From Cronobacter sakazakii (GTDB lineage Bacteria > Pseudomonadota > Gammaproteobacteria > Enterobacterales > Enterobacteriaceae), in the NCBI RefSeq assembly GCF_000982825.1, contig NZ_CP011047.1, forward strand, positions 1,426,001 through 1,490,000: a DNA stretch of 64,000 nucleotides, written 5' to 3'. Position numbers and translations under genes: made by a program. The notes under the pieces were generated by a model. It had not been told where the DNA came from and searched no databases. It saw only the letters and a list, made by a program, of their open reading frames with translations. Position 1 is the first letter of the stretch. Every line of letters starts with the position of its first letter. Of this stretch, positions 25,577 to 34,954 are shown one piece after another.

Positions 25577-26448
25577 TGGAGTGGAGCCTGACGCAGAATA
25601 AGCTGCTCGCCTATCACCGCCTGATGCGCACCGATAAGCCGATCGGCGCGTTGCTGCTGCTCTGGCCGACGCTGTGGGCGCTCTGGGTGGCATCGCCCGG
25701 CGTGCCGCCGCTGTGGATACTCGCGGTATTTGTGGCGGGCGTCTGGCTGATGCGTGCCGCAGGCTGCGTGGTGAATGATTACGCCGACCGCAAATTTGAC
25801 GGGCACGTGAAGCGCACCGCGCACCGGCCTCTGCCAAGCGGCGATGTCACCGAAAAAGAGGCGCGAAACCTGTTCGTCATCCTGGTGCTGCTGTCGTTTT
25901 TGCTGGTGCTGACGCTGAATGTGAAAACCATTCTGCTCTCTGTGGCGGCGCTGGCGCTGGCCTGGATGTATCCGTTTATGAAGCGCTATACCCATCTGCC
26001 GCAGGTGGTGCTGGGCGCGGCGTTTGGCTGGTCGATTCCCATGGCGTTTTGCGCGGTGAGCGAGTCGCTGCCGTTAAGCTGCTGGCTGATGTTTTTCGCC
26101 AATATCTGCTGGGCGGTGGCGTATGACACGGAATATGCAATGGTCGATCGGGACGACGATGTGAAAATCGGCGTGAAGTCGACAGCCATCCTCTTCGGGC
26201 GTCACGACAAGCTGATAATCGGACTGCTGCAGATAGCCGTGCTGGCGCTGCTTGGCACAGTCGGCTGGCTGAACGGTCTCGGGGCGTTTTACTATGCCGG
26301 TCTCGCAGGCGCGGGCGTGCTGTTTATCTGGCAGCAAAAAATCATCGCCGGGCGCGATCGCGACGCCTGTTTCCGCGCGTTTTTGAATAATAACTACGTG
26401 GGATTGCTGGTGTTTATCGGCCTGGCGCTAAGTTATCTGAAGTTCTGA
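25576..26448 (+). CDS. ubiA: UbiA, 4-hydroxybenzoate octaprenyltransferase
   Basis: A 290-residue integral membrane prenyltransferase that attaches the octaprenyl tail to 4-hydroxybenzoate. Both Asp-rich Mg-diphosphate motifs are present: NDYADRKFDGHVKRT (first, near 70) and DTEYAMVDRDDDVKIG (second, near 190). About nine hydrophobic helices. It is translationally coupled to ubiC and followed by its own terminator. Confidence 0.98.
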   Translation: MEWSLTQNKLLAYHRLMRTDKPIGALLLLWPTLWALWVASPGVPPLWILAVFVAGVWLMRAAGCVVNDYADRKFDGHVKRTAHRPLPSGDVTEKEARNLFVILVLLSFLLVLTLNVKTILLSVAALALAWMYPFMKRYTHLPQVVLGAAFGWSIPMAFCAVSESLPLSCWLMFFANICWAVAYDTEYAMVDRDDDVKIGVKSTAILFGRHDKLIIGLLQIAVLALLGTVGWLNGLGAFYYAGLAGAGVLFIWQQKIIAGRDRDACFRAFLNNNYVGLLVFIGLALSYLKF

Positions 26449-26450
26449 TA

Positions 26451-26473
26451 AAAGCGGGGAAACCCGCTTTTTT
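26451..26473 (+). terminator. ubiCA terminator
   Basis: AAAGCGGG-GAAA-CCCGCTTT followed by T-run. Confidence 0.9.
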
Positions 26474-26496
26474 GTTATTAGCGGCGGTGGAGTGAC

Positions 26497-26640
26497 GGCG
26501 GGTGCGCTACGCTTACCCGCCCTACATTTTTTCGGCGAGCAAGGTTATGAGTAGAGTGGGTAAGCGCAGCGCACCCGCCGTGTTAAAGGCATGCCAGCCG
26601 GGGCTAATTCTGTAGGGTGGGTAAGCGAAGCACACCCACC
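26497..26640. repeat. Three palindromic GGCGGGTGCGC-type repeats between ubiA and plsB
   Basis: Copies at 26497-26525 (forward), 26551-26579 and 26612-26640 (both inverted), with non-repeated spacers. They belong to the same 29-bp palindrome family as at 15.5, 19.5 and 40.3 kb. They are set between the two facing terminators of ubiA and plsB. Confidence 0.9.
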
Positions 26641-26681
26641 ACTCGCATTGTTATCAGCCATTACCCCTGTTTTTCGCCAAT

Positions 26682-26708
26682 AAAAAAGGCGGGTTTCCCC
26701 GCCTTTTT
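26682..26708 (-). terminator. plsB terminator
   Basis: AAAAAGGCGGG-TTTC-CCCGCCTTTTT; works in both directions, placed just after the plsB stop. Confidence 0.9.
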
Positions 26709-26729
26709 ACTGTCAGTGACCAGACCCTG

Positions 26730-29156
26730 TCACGCGCCCGCTTGTGCCGCCGCGCTCTCGATAGTCAGCCTCACATCGGAGGTCATCAGCTCTGCCAGCA
26801 TCTGGTAAACCTTCATAGTTTCCGCCGGTTCGGCATCGCCCGTATCGCTGATATAGCCTTCATCACGCAGCGTCAGCACCAGCGTTGAGAACACCGCTTT
26901 ATCGAAGAACTCCGGCGCGTTAATGCCGTGCAGTACGGAAAGACGCTGCGCCACCGTGCGGCTCTCTTTCTCAAGCGTACCGCGGTTGATGGACGGATTG
27001 GCGCTCAGCAGCCAGAAGGTAATCGCGTAGCGTTGCAGCGTTTCGCGCACGCCAGCGGCAAGCAACTGCAGCGTGCGGGAGCGCGCCGGGTTCACCTGCA
27101 GCCATTCGTCGTCAGCAAGGATCAGCCCCTGTTGGGCCAGCTCGTTTACCAGCGCGTCAACCACCGCTGGCACTTCTTCTTTCTCCCAGCGCAGGAACAG
27201 CTCCGTCTTCAGCATCGGGAACAACAGTTCTACCTGCTGCTGCACCGCCTCACGGCTGATGCGACGATGCTGGGTGACGATAGCCGCGATAAGTGAAGGC
27301 AGCACCAGCATATGCATGATGTTATTGCGGTAGTAAGTCATCAGCACCGCTTGTTCACGCGGCAGCACGATGATGTCGCCGATGGTGTCTTTCTCGACTT
27401 CAAACTTATTCATCTGCAGCGCGTGCTCAATGAGCTGCGTCGCCGTGGCATCCGGCACCGTGGCGTCTGCGGCGTAAGGCACGTTACGCAGCAGGCTCAG
27501 GTAGCAATCAAGCTGTTCGGTTAACTGCTCGCGCGTTAACGAACGCTGGCGCGAGGCCAACAGCGCGGTACAACAGAGGTTCATGGCGTTAGCCGCGCCC
27601 GCGTTGTTGATACGCACCATCAGCTGGGCGGCAATCTCGTTGACCGTCGGGGTCAGCCACGCCGGGCGTACCGCTTCGATAGGATCGATAGCATCGCGCC
27701 ACTCCGGTACGTGCTGGTTCAGGAAGGTCATCAGCGGCAATGGTTCACCGAAGTTCACATAACCCTGACCGAGATTACGCAGTTTGCTTAAGCCGCGCAG
27801 CATCTGCAGCAGGCTCTCTTTCTCTTTGGTGGCGCCGCGCAGCTCTTTGGCGTACGTGCCCACTTCCATCACGTGCTCATAACCGATGTAAATCGGCACC
27901 AGCGTAATCGGGCGGGTGCCGCCGCGCAGCATGGCCTGAATGGTCATGGAGAGCGTGCCGGTTTTCGGGTCAAGCAGACGGCCAGTACGTGAACGCCCGC
28001 CTTCCACGAAATATTCCACCGAATAGCCACGGCTGAAAAGTTCGCCGAGATATTCGCGAAACACCGTCGAATAAAGCTTATTACCCTTAAAGGTGCGGCG
28101 GATAAAGAACGCGCCCAGACGGCGGAAAATCGGCCCGGCGGGCCAGAAGTTCAGGTTGATGCCCGCGGCGATATGCGGTGGCACAAGCCCCTGATGATAG
28201 AGCACATACGAGAGTAGCAGATAGTCCATATGGCTGCGGTGGCAGGGCACATAGACAATTTCGTGGCCGTCGTGCGCAAGCTGGCGCACACGCTCGGCGT
28301 TATGCACGTTAATGCCCTGGTAGAGGCGGTTCCAGGTGAAACCAAGCACGCGATCGGTAATACGAATCGCCTCGTAGGAGAAGTCGGCGGCGATCTCTTC
28401 CATCAACGCGACAGCATTCTGCTGGGCTTTCTCGTGCGAGATTTTTTTAGTGCGCGCCTCGTCTTCGACGGCGCGGGCAATCGCTTTTGACGAGAGCAGT
28501 TTATTAAAGAGATCCTGGCGCGCAGGCAGGCGCGGGCCGACGGCGGCGAGGCGCTGGCGGGCGAAGTGCATGCGCGCCACGCGGGCCAGTTTCTGGGCGA
28601 TACGCTTGTCGGTGCCGTGCTCGGTCGCCATACGGCGCAGCGATACGGGCGGTGAGAAGCGCACAAAGCTGTCGCGGCCAAGCCACGAGACCGCGAAGAA
28701 TTTCTGAATGCCGTTCAGCATGCGCAGCGGCGGGTTTTCCTCGCCTTTTTCGCGGCCTGGTGAGCGGCCAAACATAACCGACACCGGCACCATCTGGACA
28801 TCGAGATCCGGGTTGCTGCGGTGCAGATCGAGATAATTGTGGAACAGTTTGATCGATTCTTCTTTCGGCGTGTAGTAGGTGAACACGCGGGGGCCGCCAT
28901 GGATAAACACATAGCGCGGCAATTCGGTGCCGTCGATGACCAGCGGATCCAGCGGATCGGGCAGATCGTGCTCCAGGCACTGCGCGCGTAGCGTCAGGAG
29001 ATCCGCCTTCGAGTTATACGGCAACACATACATGATAGGGCGTGACGTATCGAGCCCAAGTTCGGGGCAGGGCGCCGCCGGGATGGACTTGCTTTTTACC
29101 AGCACGCTTAATGGTAAATTAAGTAATTTGTAGTAAATTCGTGGCCAACCGGACAT
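26730..29156 (-). CDS. plsB: PlsB, glycerol-3-phosphate acyltransferase
   Basis: An 808-residue inner-membrane-associated enzyme (E. coli 807) that acylates sn-glycerol 3-phosphate at position 1, starting phospholipid synthesis. The acyltransferase HX4D motif is seen in VPCHRSHMDYLLLSY (about 303-317), with the further blocks GAFFIRRTF, FVEGGRSRTG and LVPIYIGYE. It starts MSGWPRIYYKLLNLPLS as in E. coli. It is divergent from dgkA, another lipid gene. Confidence 0.98.
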   Translation of the reverse strand: MSGWPRIYYKLLNLPLSVLVKSKSIPAAPCPELGLDTSRPIMYVLPYNSKADLLTLRAQCLEHDLPDPLDPLVIDGTELPRYVFIHGGPRVFTYYTPKEESIKLFHNYLDLHRSNPDLDVQMVPVSVMFGRSPGREKGEENPPLRMLNGIQKFFAVSWLGRDSFVRFSPPVSLRRMATEHGTDKRIAQKLARVARMHFARQRLAAVGPRLPARQDLFNKLLSSKAIARAVEDEARTKKISHEKAQQNAVALMEEIAADFSYEAIRITDRVLGFTWNRLYQGINVHNAERVRQLAHDGHEIVYVPCHRSHMDYLLLSYVLYHQGLVPPHIAAGINLNFWPAGPIFRRLGAFFIRRTFKGNKLYSTVFREYLGELFSRGYSVEYFVEGGRSRTGRLLDPKTGTLSMTIQAMLRGGTRPITLVPIYIGYEHVMEVGTYAKELRGATKEKESLLQMLRGLSKLRNLGQGYVNFGEPLPLMTFLNQHVPEWRDAIDPIEAVRPAWLTPTVNEIAAQLMVRINNAGAANAMNLCCTALLASRQRSLTREQLTEQLDCYLSLLRNVPYAADATVPDATATQLIEHALQMNKFEVEKDTIGDIIVLPREQAVLMTYYRNNIMHMLVLPSLIAAIVTQHRRISREAVQQQVELLFPMLKTELFLRWEKEEVPAVVDALVNELAQQGLILADDEWLQVNPARSRTLQLLAAGVRETLQRYAITFWLLSANPSINRGTLEKESRTVAQRLSVLHGINAPEFFDKAVFSTLVLTLRDEGYISDTGDAEPAETMKVYQMLAELMTSDVRLTIESAAAQAGA

Positions 29157-29288
29157 AAACGATGTAAAGCCTCTGGTTAATAATGCAATTGCGGCGCAAG
29201 AATATCAGAAACTCCGTAGAATTTCTGTGGTGCTTCTTTATCGAAGCGCATTAGCATTGACGCCTGAATTTAAAAAAGGTTTCTTGTC

Positions 29289-29657
29289 ATGGCCAATAAC
29301 ACCACGGGGTTAACCCGAATTATTAACGCTGCCGGCTATTCCTGGAAGGGATTACGCGCCGCCTGGAAAAATGAAGCGGCGTTCCGCCAGGAAGGGGTCG
29401 CCGTGATAGCGGCTATTCTTATCGCCTGCTGGCTGGATGTCGATCCGATCACGCGCGTGCTGCTGATTGGCTCCGTTACGCTGGTAATGATTGTCGAAAT
29501 TCTCAACAGCGCCATCGAAGCGGTGGTAGATCGCATCGGCCCTGAATTTCATGAGCTTTCAGGCCGCGCCAAAGATATGGGCTCCGCCGCCGTTCTGCTG
29601 TCGATTATCCTCGCGCTGGTCGTGTGGGTCACGCTGCTCTGGCAGCATTTGCGATAA
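29289..29657 (+). CDS. dgkA: DgkA, diacylglycerol kinase
   Basis: A 122-residue, three-helix inner-membrane kinase that recycles diacylglycerol to phosphatidic acid. The active-site segment EILNSAIEAVVDRIGPEFH and the N-terminal GYSWKGLRAAWKNEAAFRQE are conserved. It lies between plsB and lexA as in E. coli. Confidence 0.98.
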   Translation: MANNTTGLTRIINAAGYSWKGLRAAWKNEAAFRQEGVAVIAAILIACWLDVDPITRVLLIGSVTLVMIVEILNSAIEAVVDRIGPEFHELSGRAKDMGSAAVLLSIILALVVWVTLLWQHLR

Positions 29658-29720
29658 GTTTTCCAGAAATCGCGAAAGAAGCGCTTTTTTAACCGGTTAT
29701 GGTTTTAAAATCACCTTTAG

Positions 29721-29757
29721 CTGTATATACTCACAGCATCACTGTATATGCACCCAG
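29721..29757. promoter_or_regulatory. Two LexA (SOS) boxes before lexA
   Basis: CTGTATATACTCACAG (29721-29736) and CTGTATATGCACCCAG (29742-29757), both CTG-N10-CAG, 21 bp apart as in the E. coli autoregulated lexA promoter. Confidence 0.95.
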
Positions 29758-29765
29758 GGGGCGGA

Positions 29766-30374
29766 ATGAAAGCATTAACTACCAGGCAACAAGAGGTGTT
29801 TGATCTCATTCGGGATCACATCAGCCAGACCGGCATGCCGCCTACGCGTGCGGAAATCGCGCAACGTCTGGGTTTCCGTTCGCCGAACGCGGCGGAAGAG
29901 CACCTTAAAGCGCTGGCGCGTAAAGGGGTGATTGAGATTGTCTCCGGCGCGTCGCGCGGTATTCGTCTGTTGCAGGAAGAAGAAAACGGGCTGCCGCTGA
30001 TAGGGCGTGTGGCGGCGGGTGAACCGCTGCTGGCTCAGCAACATATCGAAGGGCATTATCAGGTTGATCCTGGCCTGTTTAAGCCAAACGCCGATTTTCT
30101 GCTGCGTGTAAGCGGGATGTCGATGAAAGATATCGGAATTATGGACGGCGATCTGCTGGCGGTTCATAAAACGCAGGATGTGCGTAACGGCCAGGTCGTC
30201 GTCGCGCGCATTGATGATGAAGTAACGGTAAAACGCCTGAAAAAACAGGGTAATACCGTTGAGCTGCTGCCGGAAAACAGCGAGTTTAAACCGATCGTTG
30301 TGGATCTGCGCGAGCATAACTTCTCTATCGAAGGTCTGGCGGTCGGCGTTATCCGCAACGGCGAATGGCTCTGA
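29766..30374 (+). CDS. lexA: LexA, SOS repressor
   Basis: A 202-residue repressor. The N-terminal winged HTH (MKALTTRQQEVFDLIRDH, PPTRAEIAQRLGF) binds SOS boxes; the C-terminal domain holds the Ala-Gly self-cleavage site in VAAGEPL (84-85) and the Ser/Lys dyad (SGMSMKD near 119; Lys near 156). I start at 29766; the frame is open six codons further but that would overlap the second SOS box. It is followed by dinF, co-regulated in E. coli. Confidence 0.98.
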   Translation: MKALTTRQQEVFDLIRDHISQTGMPPTRAEIAQRLGFRSPNAAEEHLKALARKGVIEIVSGASRGIRLLQEEENGLPLIGRVAAGEPLLAQQHIEGHYQVDPGLFKPNADFLLRVSGMSMKDIGIMDGDLLAVHKTQDVRNGQVVVARIDDEVTVKRLKKQGNTVELLPENSEFKPIVVDLREHNFSIEGLAVGVIRNGEWL

Positions 30375-30499
30375 GCCCTTTTCCGGCTCACTGACGCCGC
30401 ATTACCGTAACTGGCCCGCCCCGGTTACGGTAATGACCTCTCCCGTCTGCTAAAGACTGCATATTTTTTCATCTTCGCGTAACGGCATCGGAACGCCAT

Positions 30500-31807
30500 A
30501 TGCCCTTTCTCACTTCTACCGATAAAGCTCTCTGGCGCCTCGCGCTGCCAATGATTTTCTCAAATATCACCGTGCCGCTCTTAGGCCTGGTGGATACCGC
30601 CGTTATTGGTCATCTCGACAGCCCCGTCTATCTGGGCGGCGTCGCGGTGGGCGCTACCGCCACCAGTTTCCTGTTTATGCTGCTGCTCTTTTTACGCATG
30701 AGCACCACCGGGCTAACCGCGCAGGCGTTTGGCGCGCGCGATCCGGTAGCGCTGGCCCGCGCCCTGGTGCAACCTATGGCGCTGGCGCTGATTGCCGGCG
30801 TGCTGATCATCGCCCTGCGCGAGCCGCTGATACAGCTGGCGCTGCATGTTACCGGCGGCAGCGACGCGGTGCTGACGCAGGCCCGACGGTTTCTCGAAAT
30901 CCGCTGGCTCAGTGCGCCCGCCTCGCTCGCTAATCTGGTGTTGCTTGGCTGGCTGTTAGGGGTGCAGTACTCCCGCGCGCCGGTGATCCTGCTGGTGGTC
31001 GGCAATCTGCTTAATATCGTGCTCGATCTCTGGTTCGTGATGGGGCTTGGCCTTAACGTCCAGGGCGCGGCGCTGGCGACGGCGCTGGCAGAGTACGCGA
31101 CGCTTGGTATCGGTCTTGTGATGGCGGCCCGCGTGCTGCGCCTGCGCGGTATTACCCTTTCGATGCTGAAAACCGCGTGGCGCGGCGGCGTTGGCAGGCT
31201 GCTTGCGCTTAACCGCGACATCATGCTGCGCTCGCTGCTGTTGCAACTCTGCTTCGGTTCCATCACGGTGTTTGGCGCACGGCTCGGCAGCGATATCGTC
31301 GCGGTGAACGCCATTCTGATGACACTCCTGACCTTCACCGCCTATGCGCTTGATGGCTTCGCCTATGCCGTAGAAGCCCATGCCGGGCAGGCCTTCGGCG
31401 CGCAGGATAAATCGCAGCTGAGCAGCGTCTGGCGCGCGGCATGCCGACAAGCAGGGATGGTGGCGCTGGCGTTCGCGCTGCTGTATGCCGTGGCGGGGCA
31501 GTACATTGTGTCACTGCTCACGTCATTACCTTCGCTTCAGGCGCTGGCGAAGCCCTATCTCTTCTGGCAGGCCATCCTGCCGGTGGTCGGCGTCTGGTGT
31601 TATCTGCTGGATGGTATGTTTATCGGCGCGACGCGCGGGGCGGAGATGCGTAACAGCATGGCCGTCGCGGCGCTCGGTTTTGGCCTGACGCTGCTCACCT
31701 TGCCAGAGCTTGGCAACCACGGCCTGTGGCTGGCGCTCACCGTTTTCCTGGCGCTGCGTGGGTTGTCGCTCGGCTATTTATGGCGCCGGGGGCGTCTTTT
31801 GCACTGA
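30500..31807 (+). CDS. dinF: DinF, SOS-induced MATE-family efflux protein
   Basis: A 435-residue MATE transporter with about 12 hydrophobic helices. It begins MPFLTSTDKALWRLALPMIFSN and has GLVDTAVIGHLDSPVYLGGVA, the conserved MATE N-lobe. In E. coli DinF is expressed with lexA and linked to oxidative and bile-salt stress. The 125-bp gap after lexA has no terminator, so read-through from the SOS promoter is likely. Confidence 0.95.
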   Translation: MPFLTSTDKALWRLALPMIFSNITVPLLGLVDTAVIGHLDSPVYLGGVAVGATATSFLFMLLLFLRMSTTGLTAQAFGARDPVALARALVQPMALALIAGVLIIALREPLIQLALHVTGGSDAVLTQARRFLEIRWLSAPASLANLVLLGWLLGVQYSRAPVILLVVGNLLNIVLDLWFVMGLGLNVQGAALATALAEYATLGIGLVMAARVLRLRGITLSMLKTAWRGGVGRLLALNRDIMLRSLLLQLCFGSITVFGARLGSDIVAVNAILMTLLTFTAYALDGFAYAVEAHAGQAFGAQDKSQLSSVWRAACRQAGMVALAFALLYAVAGQYIVSLLTSLPSLQALAKPYLFWQAILPVVGVWCYLLDGMFIGATRGAEMRNSMAVAALGFGLTLLTLPELGNHGLWLALTVFLALRGLSLGYLWRRGRLLH

Positions 31808-32014
31808 ATATCTCTGATACAGCGCCTCAACAGTAAAAGAAAATTTGTCGGTGTCAGCGCTTCGTTATGGTTAAAGATTCTGAATATCCCGCCAGGGTTA
31901 AAATTGACGTCTAAAATGAGTAGTACGTTCAGCAAATGATGAAGATGACTCGGGCTGAACCCCCACAGGAAAACCTGTGAGACTGATTCACTACCGAATG
32001 TTAAGGAGACGTCT

Positions 32015-32224
32015 ATGAACAGAGATGAAGCTGGCGGTAACTGGAAACAGTTTAAAGGTAAAGTGAAAGAGCAATGGGGTAAATTAACCGACGATGATAT
32101 GACCATCATCGAAGGGAAACGTGACCAACTGGTAGGTAAAATCCAGGAACGTTACGGTTACGCGAAAGATGAAGCCGACAAGGAAGTGACTGACTGGGAA
32201 AGCCGCCACGATTACCGCTGGTAA
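32015..32224 (+). CDS. yjbJ: YjbJ, CsbD-family stress protein
   Basis: A 69-residue hydrophilic helical protein, MNRDEAGGNWKQFKGKVKEQ... WGKLTDDDM, ending SRHDYRW. It matches E. coli YjbJ (CsbD family), a very abundant stationary-phase/osmotic-stress protein of unknown mechanism. The 207-bp leader (31808-32014) contains a small hairpin CACAGG-AAAA-CCTGTG (31967-31982) and no other gene. Confidence 0.95.
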   Translation: MNRDEAGGNWKQFKGKVKEQWGKLTDDDMTIIEGKRDQLVGKIQERYGYAKDEADKEVTDWESRHDYRW

Positions 32225-32303
32225 TCGGGCCACCACCTCAAACGGTATTTTCCCTCTGAGGCTGCCCTGCCCACCGGTACAAGGATGTACCACCCAACCT
32301 GAT

Positions 32304-32825
32304 TCAACGTCCTTTCTTTTTCACCGTAATGCTGTGGTCGTGACCACACTGTCCCTGATGGCGACACGCCTCAACTTCTGCACACGCCGCACACAGCCCA
32401 TGCGCTTCAATCACGTTATGACGCAGCGCAAAGCCCATTCTGGCTGCCAGCGCATGCATAATATCTTCCACACCTTCCGCTGCCTCTTCTTTTACCACGC
32501 CGCATCTGTCGCAGATAAACATCGCGGAAGTATGCGCCGGGTTATCAAATAAGTGGCACAGCACATAGCTATTGGTGGACTCCACCTTATGCACGAACCC
32601 CTGCTCCAGCAGAAAATCAAGCGCGCGGTAAACGGTGGGCGGTTTCGCCTGCGGTTCGCTTTCGCGTAATAAATCGAGCAGATCATAAGCGCTTATCGCG
32701 CCCGGCTGGATGGTCATCAGGCGCAGCACTTCGAGGCGCTGCGGAGTCAGGCGCACATTACGTTGCTGGCAGAGCTTTTCAGCCTGCGCCAGAACTTCCT
32801 GCGAAATCGTCGTATCCATCGGCAT
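32304..32825 (-). CDS. zur: Zur, zinc uptake repressor
   Basis: A 173-residue Fur-family regulator. The winged HTH (RNVRLTPQRLEVLRLM, PPTVYRALDFLLEQGFVHKV) is followed by the metal-binding dimerisation domain with CDRCG, HGLCAACAEVEAC and a His-rich tail (CGHDH). With Zn2+ it represses znuABC and zinc-free ribosomal proteins. Start at 32825 or two codons later; either gives a normal length. Confidence 0.97.
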   Translation of the reverse strand: MPMDTTISQEVLAQAEKLCQQRNVRLTPQRLEVLRLMTIQPGAISAYDLLDLLRESEPQAKPPTVYRALDFLLEQGFVHKVESTNSYVLCHLFDNPAHTSAMFICDRCGVVKEEAAEGVEDIMHALAARMGFALRHNVIEAHGLCAACAEVEACRHQGQCGHDHSITVKKKGR

Positions 32826-32928
32826 CCTCTATGAATCGTGTTGATGTCATCACTTTATCATGAACTGGCTGAAACACCGACATCCCGCCTGTGTTATACC
32901 TTTCAGTGAACATTAACCGGGGGTTTAT

Positions 32929-33435
32929 ATGCATACGCGGCCTGAATGTATTTGTCACTGGCAGGAAGTCGAAGGCAACGATGACGCCTGTTACCCGGAC
33001 AGCGACGAACTGATGTCCATCGGCGCGCCGCTGGCGAAGCGTACCGGGCTCACGCGGCTCGGCATTCATCATGAGCGCCTGCCGCCGGGGCGTCGCACGT
33101 CTTACCCGCATGCGGAAAGCAGCGAAGAAGAGTTTGTTTATGTGCTCGAAGGGTTTCCGGATGTCTGGCTCAACGGCGAGCTGTGGCCGTTAAAACCGGG
33201 CGACAGCGTCGGCTTCCCGGCAGGCACCGGCCTTTGCCACACCTTTATCAATAACACCGACAGCGAAGTCCGGTTACTGGTGGTGGGCGAGGCGAACAAA
33301 CCGGAAAACCGCATTTACTATCCGCTTAACGGCCCTTACGCCGCCACGCGCCCGGATCGCTGGATAGACCACCCGCCACAATTTTTTGGCCCACACGACG
33401 GCTTACCTACACGAATTAAGAACCCTAATCTATAA
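32929..33435 (+). CDS. Cupin-domain protein
   Basis: A 168-residue single-domain cupin. Motif 1 is in TSYPHAESSEEEFVYVLEG (H and EE metal ligands) and motif 2 in PAGTGLCHTFINN (His). The C-terminal ending PHDGLPTRIKNPNL is shared by a group of uncharacterised proteobacterial cupins. It may bind a metal and a small ligand; no pathway context. It is divergent from zur by about 100 bp; I saw no clear Zur site there. Confidence 0.85.
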   Translation: MHTRPECICHWQEVEGNDDACYPDSDELMSIGAPLAKRTGLTRLGIHHERLPPGRRTSYPHAESSEEEFVYVLEGFPDVWLNGELWPLKPGDSVGFPAGTGLCHTFINNTDSEVRLLVVGEANKPENRIYYPLNGPYAATRPDRWIDHPPQFFGPHDGLPTRIKNPNL

Positions 33436-33583
33436 ATAATGAGGGCGATCACGAAACGAGCCCGGTAGTGCCGTTGAGCTTTTAGCCTCAACCTCTGGCG
33501 TAGTGCGTTCTTCACAACAGAAATCGTCTCTGTCATGAACTGACAGAGGATGTCATTCATGTCGCTAATAAGCAGGGTAAACA

Positions 33584-34864
33584 GTGAAAAATATAATCAA
33601 ACCTTCAGTGGCAGCCGTCGCCCTTTCTCTGGTGATGGCCAATCAGGCGAGTGCAGCCAATACCTGGGCGCAGGCGCGTAACGATGCGATGGGCGGCACC
33701 GGCGTGGCGTCAGCCGATTACGGCAGCGGCGCGTTAATTAACCCGGCATTACTGGCACGTTCACAGCCAGAAGATGACATTACGGTAATTTTGCCGGCAT
33801 TACAGGCGCAAATTACCGATAAAGACAACCTCGAAGATGAGATAGACCATATCAGCGACCGCGTCGATTATTATCGCGATGTGGTCAACAGCCTGACGCC
33901 GGGCGATATCGCGGCGAACCCGATTGGCACGCTGCGCCAGTTCCAGGGCGCGGCGCGTGAACTGGGCGACGAGCTGGAATACCTGCGCGGTAAAACGGCA
34001 AGCGCACGTGCGGCGGGCGGCATCGCGGTGAGTATTCCAAACGACGTGCTGGCGGTGGCGTTTGTGGCGAAAGCCTATGCGCATGCGCGTGTCAGCACCC
34101 GTGTGGATCAAAGCGATATCGACTATCTGCGCCGCATTCAGAACGATGATATTTACGCAGGCACACAGATCATCAACGCTGCGATTAACGGCTCTGACGC
34201 TATCACCGATCGCCTGACGTCTACCGCGTTTGGCCGCGCGGCGATCGTTTCTGATTACGGCGTGGCGTTTGCGCATCAGTTCCAGGTAGGCGACGTGCCG
34301 GTTTCCGTCGGCGTTACGCCGAAGCTGCAGAAAACCTGGCTCTATAACTACACGGCTTCGATTTATAACTACGACAGCAGCGACTGGAACAGCTCGCGCT
34401 ATCGCAACGATGACACTGGCTTCAACGTTGATGCGGGTGTGGCAGCGGATTTCGGCCCGAACTGGACCGTGGGCGTGAGCGGGCAGAACCTGATGTCGCG
34501 TGATATCGATACCAAAGAGGTTAACGGGTATAAAGATACTTATCAGATCTCGCCGCTGGTGACGGCGGGCGTGGCCTGGCATAACGATCTGGTGACCCTG
34601 AGCGCCGATGGCGATCTGACGGAAACCAAAGGTTTTAAGAGCGAAGAAAACTCGCAGTTCGTCGGCGTGGGTGCCGAGGTGCGTCCGCTTAGCTGGCTGG
34701 CGGTGCGCGCCGGTTATCGCGCGGACGTGAAAGATAACGAGAGCAACGTGTTTACTGCGGGCGTCGGTTTCGCGCCGTTTAACCGCGTGCATCTCGATCT
34801 GACCGGCATCGTTGGTGAAGACGAAACCTGGGGCGCAGGCGCGCAGTTGAGCCTGACCTTCTGA
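33584..34864 (+). CDS. TraF-like outer-membrane beta-barrel family protein
   Basis: A 426-residue exported protein. Signal peptide is cut after ASA (about residue 24); the mature N-terminus NTWAQARNDAMGGTGVASADYGSGALINPALLA is like FadL/TraF-type barrels, and the C-terminus ends in Phe (LSLTF), the outer-membrane assembly signal. It belongs to the family named after F-plasmid TraF, but no conjugation genes are near, so the plasmid name should not be read as function. A helical insert (about 75-145) interrupts the barrel part. Role unknown. Confidence 0.78.
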   Translation: MKNIIKPSVAAVALSLVMANQASAANTWAQARNDAMGGTGVASADYGSGALINPALLARSQPEDDITVILPALQAQITDKDNLEDEIDHISDRVDYYRDVVNSLTPGDIAANPIGTLRQFQGAARELGDELEYLRGKTASARAAGGIAVSIPNDVLAVAFVAKAYAHARVSTRVDQSDIDYLRRIQNDDIYAGTQIINAAINGSDAITDRLTSTAFGRAAIVSDYGVAFAHQFQVGDVPVSVGVTPKLQKTWLYNYTASIYNYDSSDWNSSRYRNDDTGFNVDAGVAADFGPNWTVGVSGQNLMSRDIDTKEVNGYKDTYQISPLVTAGVAWHNDLVTLSADGDLTETKGFKSEENSQFVGVGAEVRPLSWLAVRAGYRADVKDNESNVFTAGVGFAPFNRVHLDLTGIVGEDETWGAGAQLSLTF

Positions 34865-34870
34865 CCATGT

Positions 34871-34893
34871 GCAGGGGCGCAATGCGCCCCTGC
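34871..34893 (+). terminator. Hairpin after the TraF-like gene
   Basis: GCAGGGGCGC-AAT-GCGCCCCTGC, a 10-bp GC-rich stem without T-run. Confidence 0.65.
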
Positions 34894-34954
34894 CTGAAGT
34901 TTGTGCTATAGTAGCGCCCCTTTTTCAGCCCGAACTTCGACTCGCTTAGCTATT

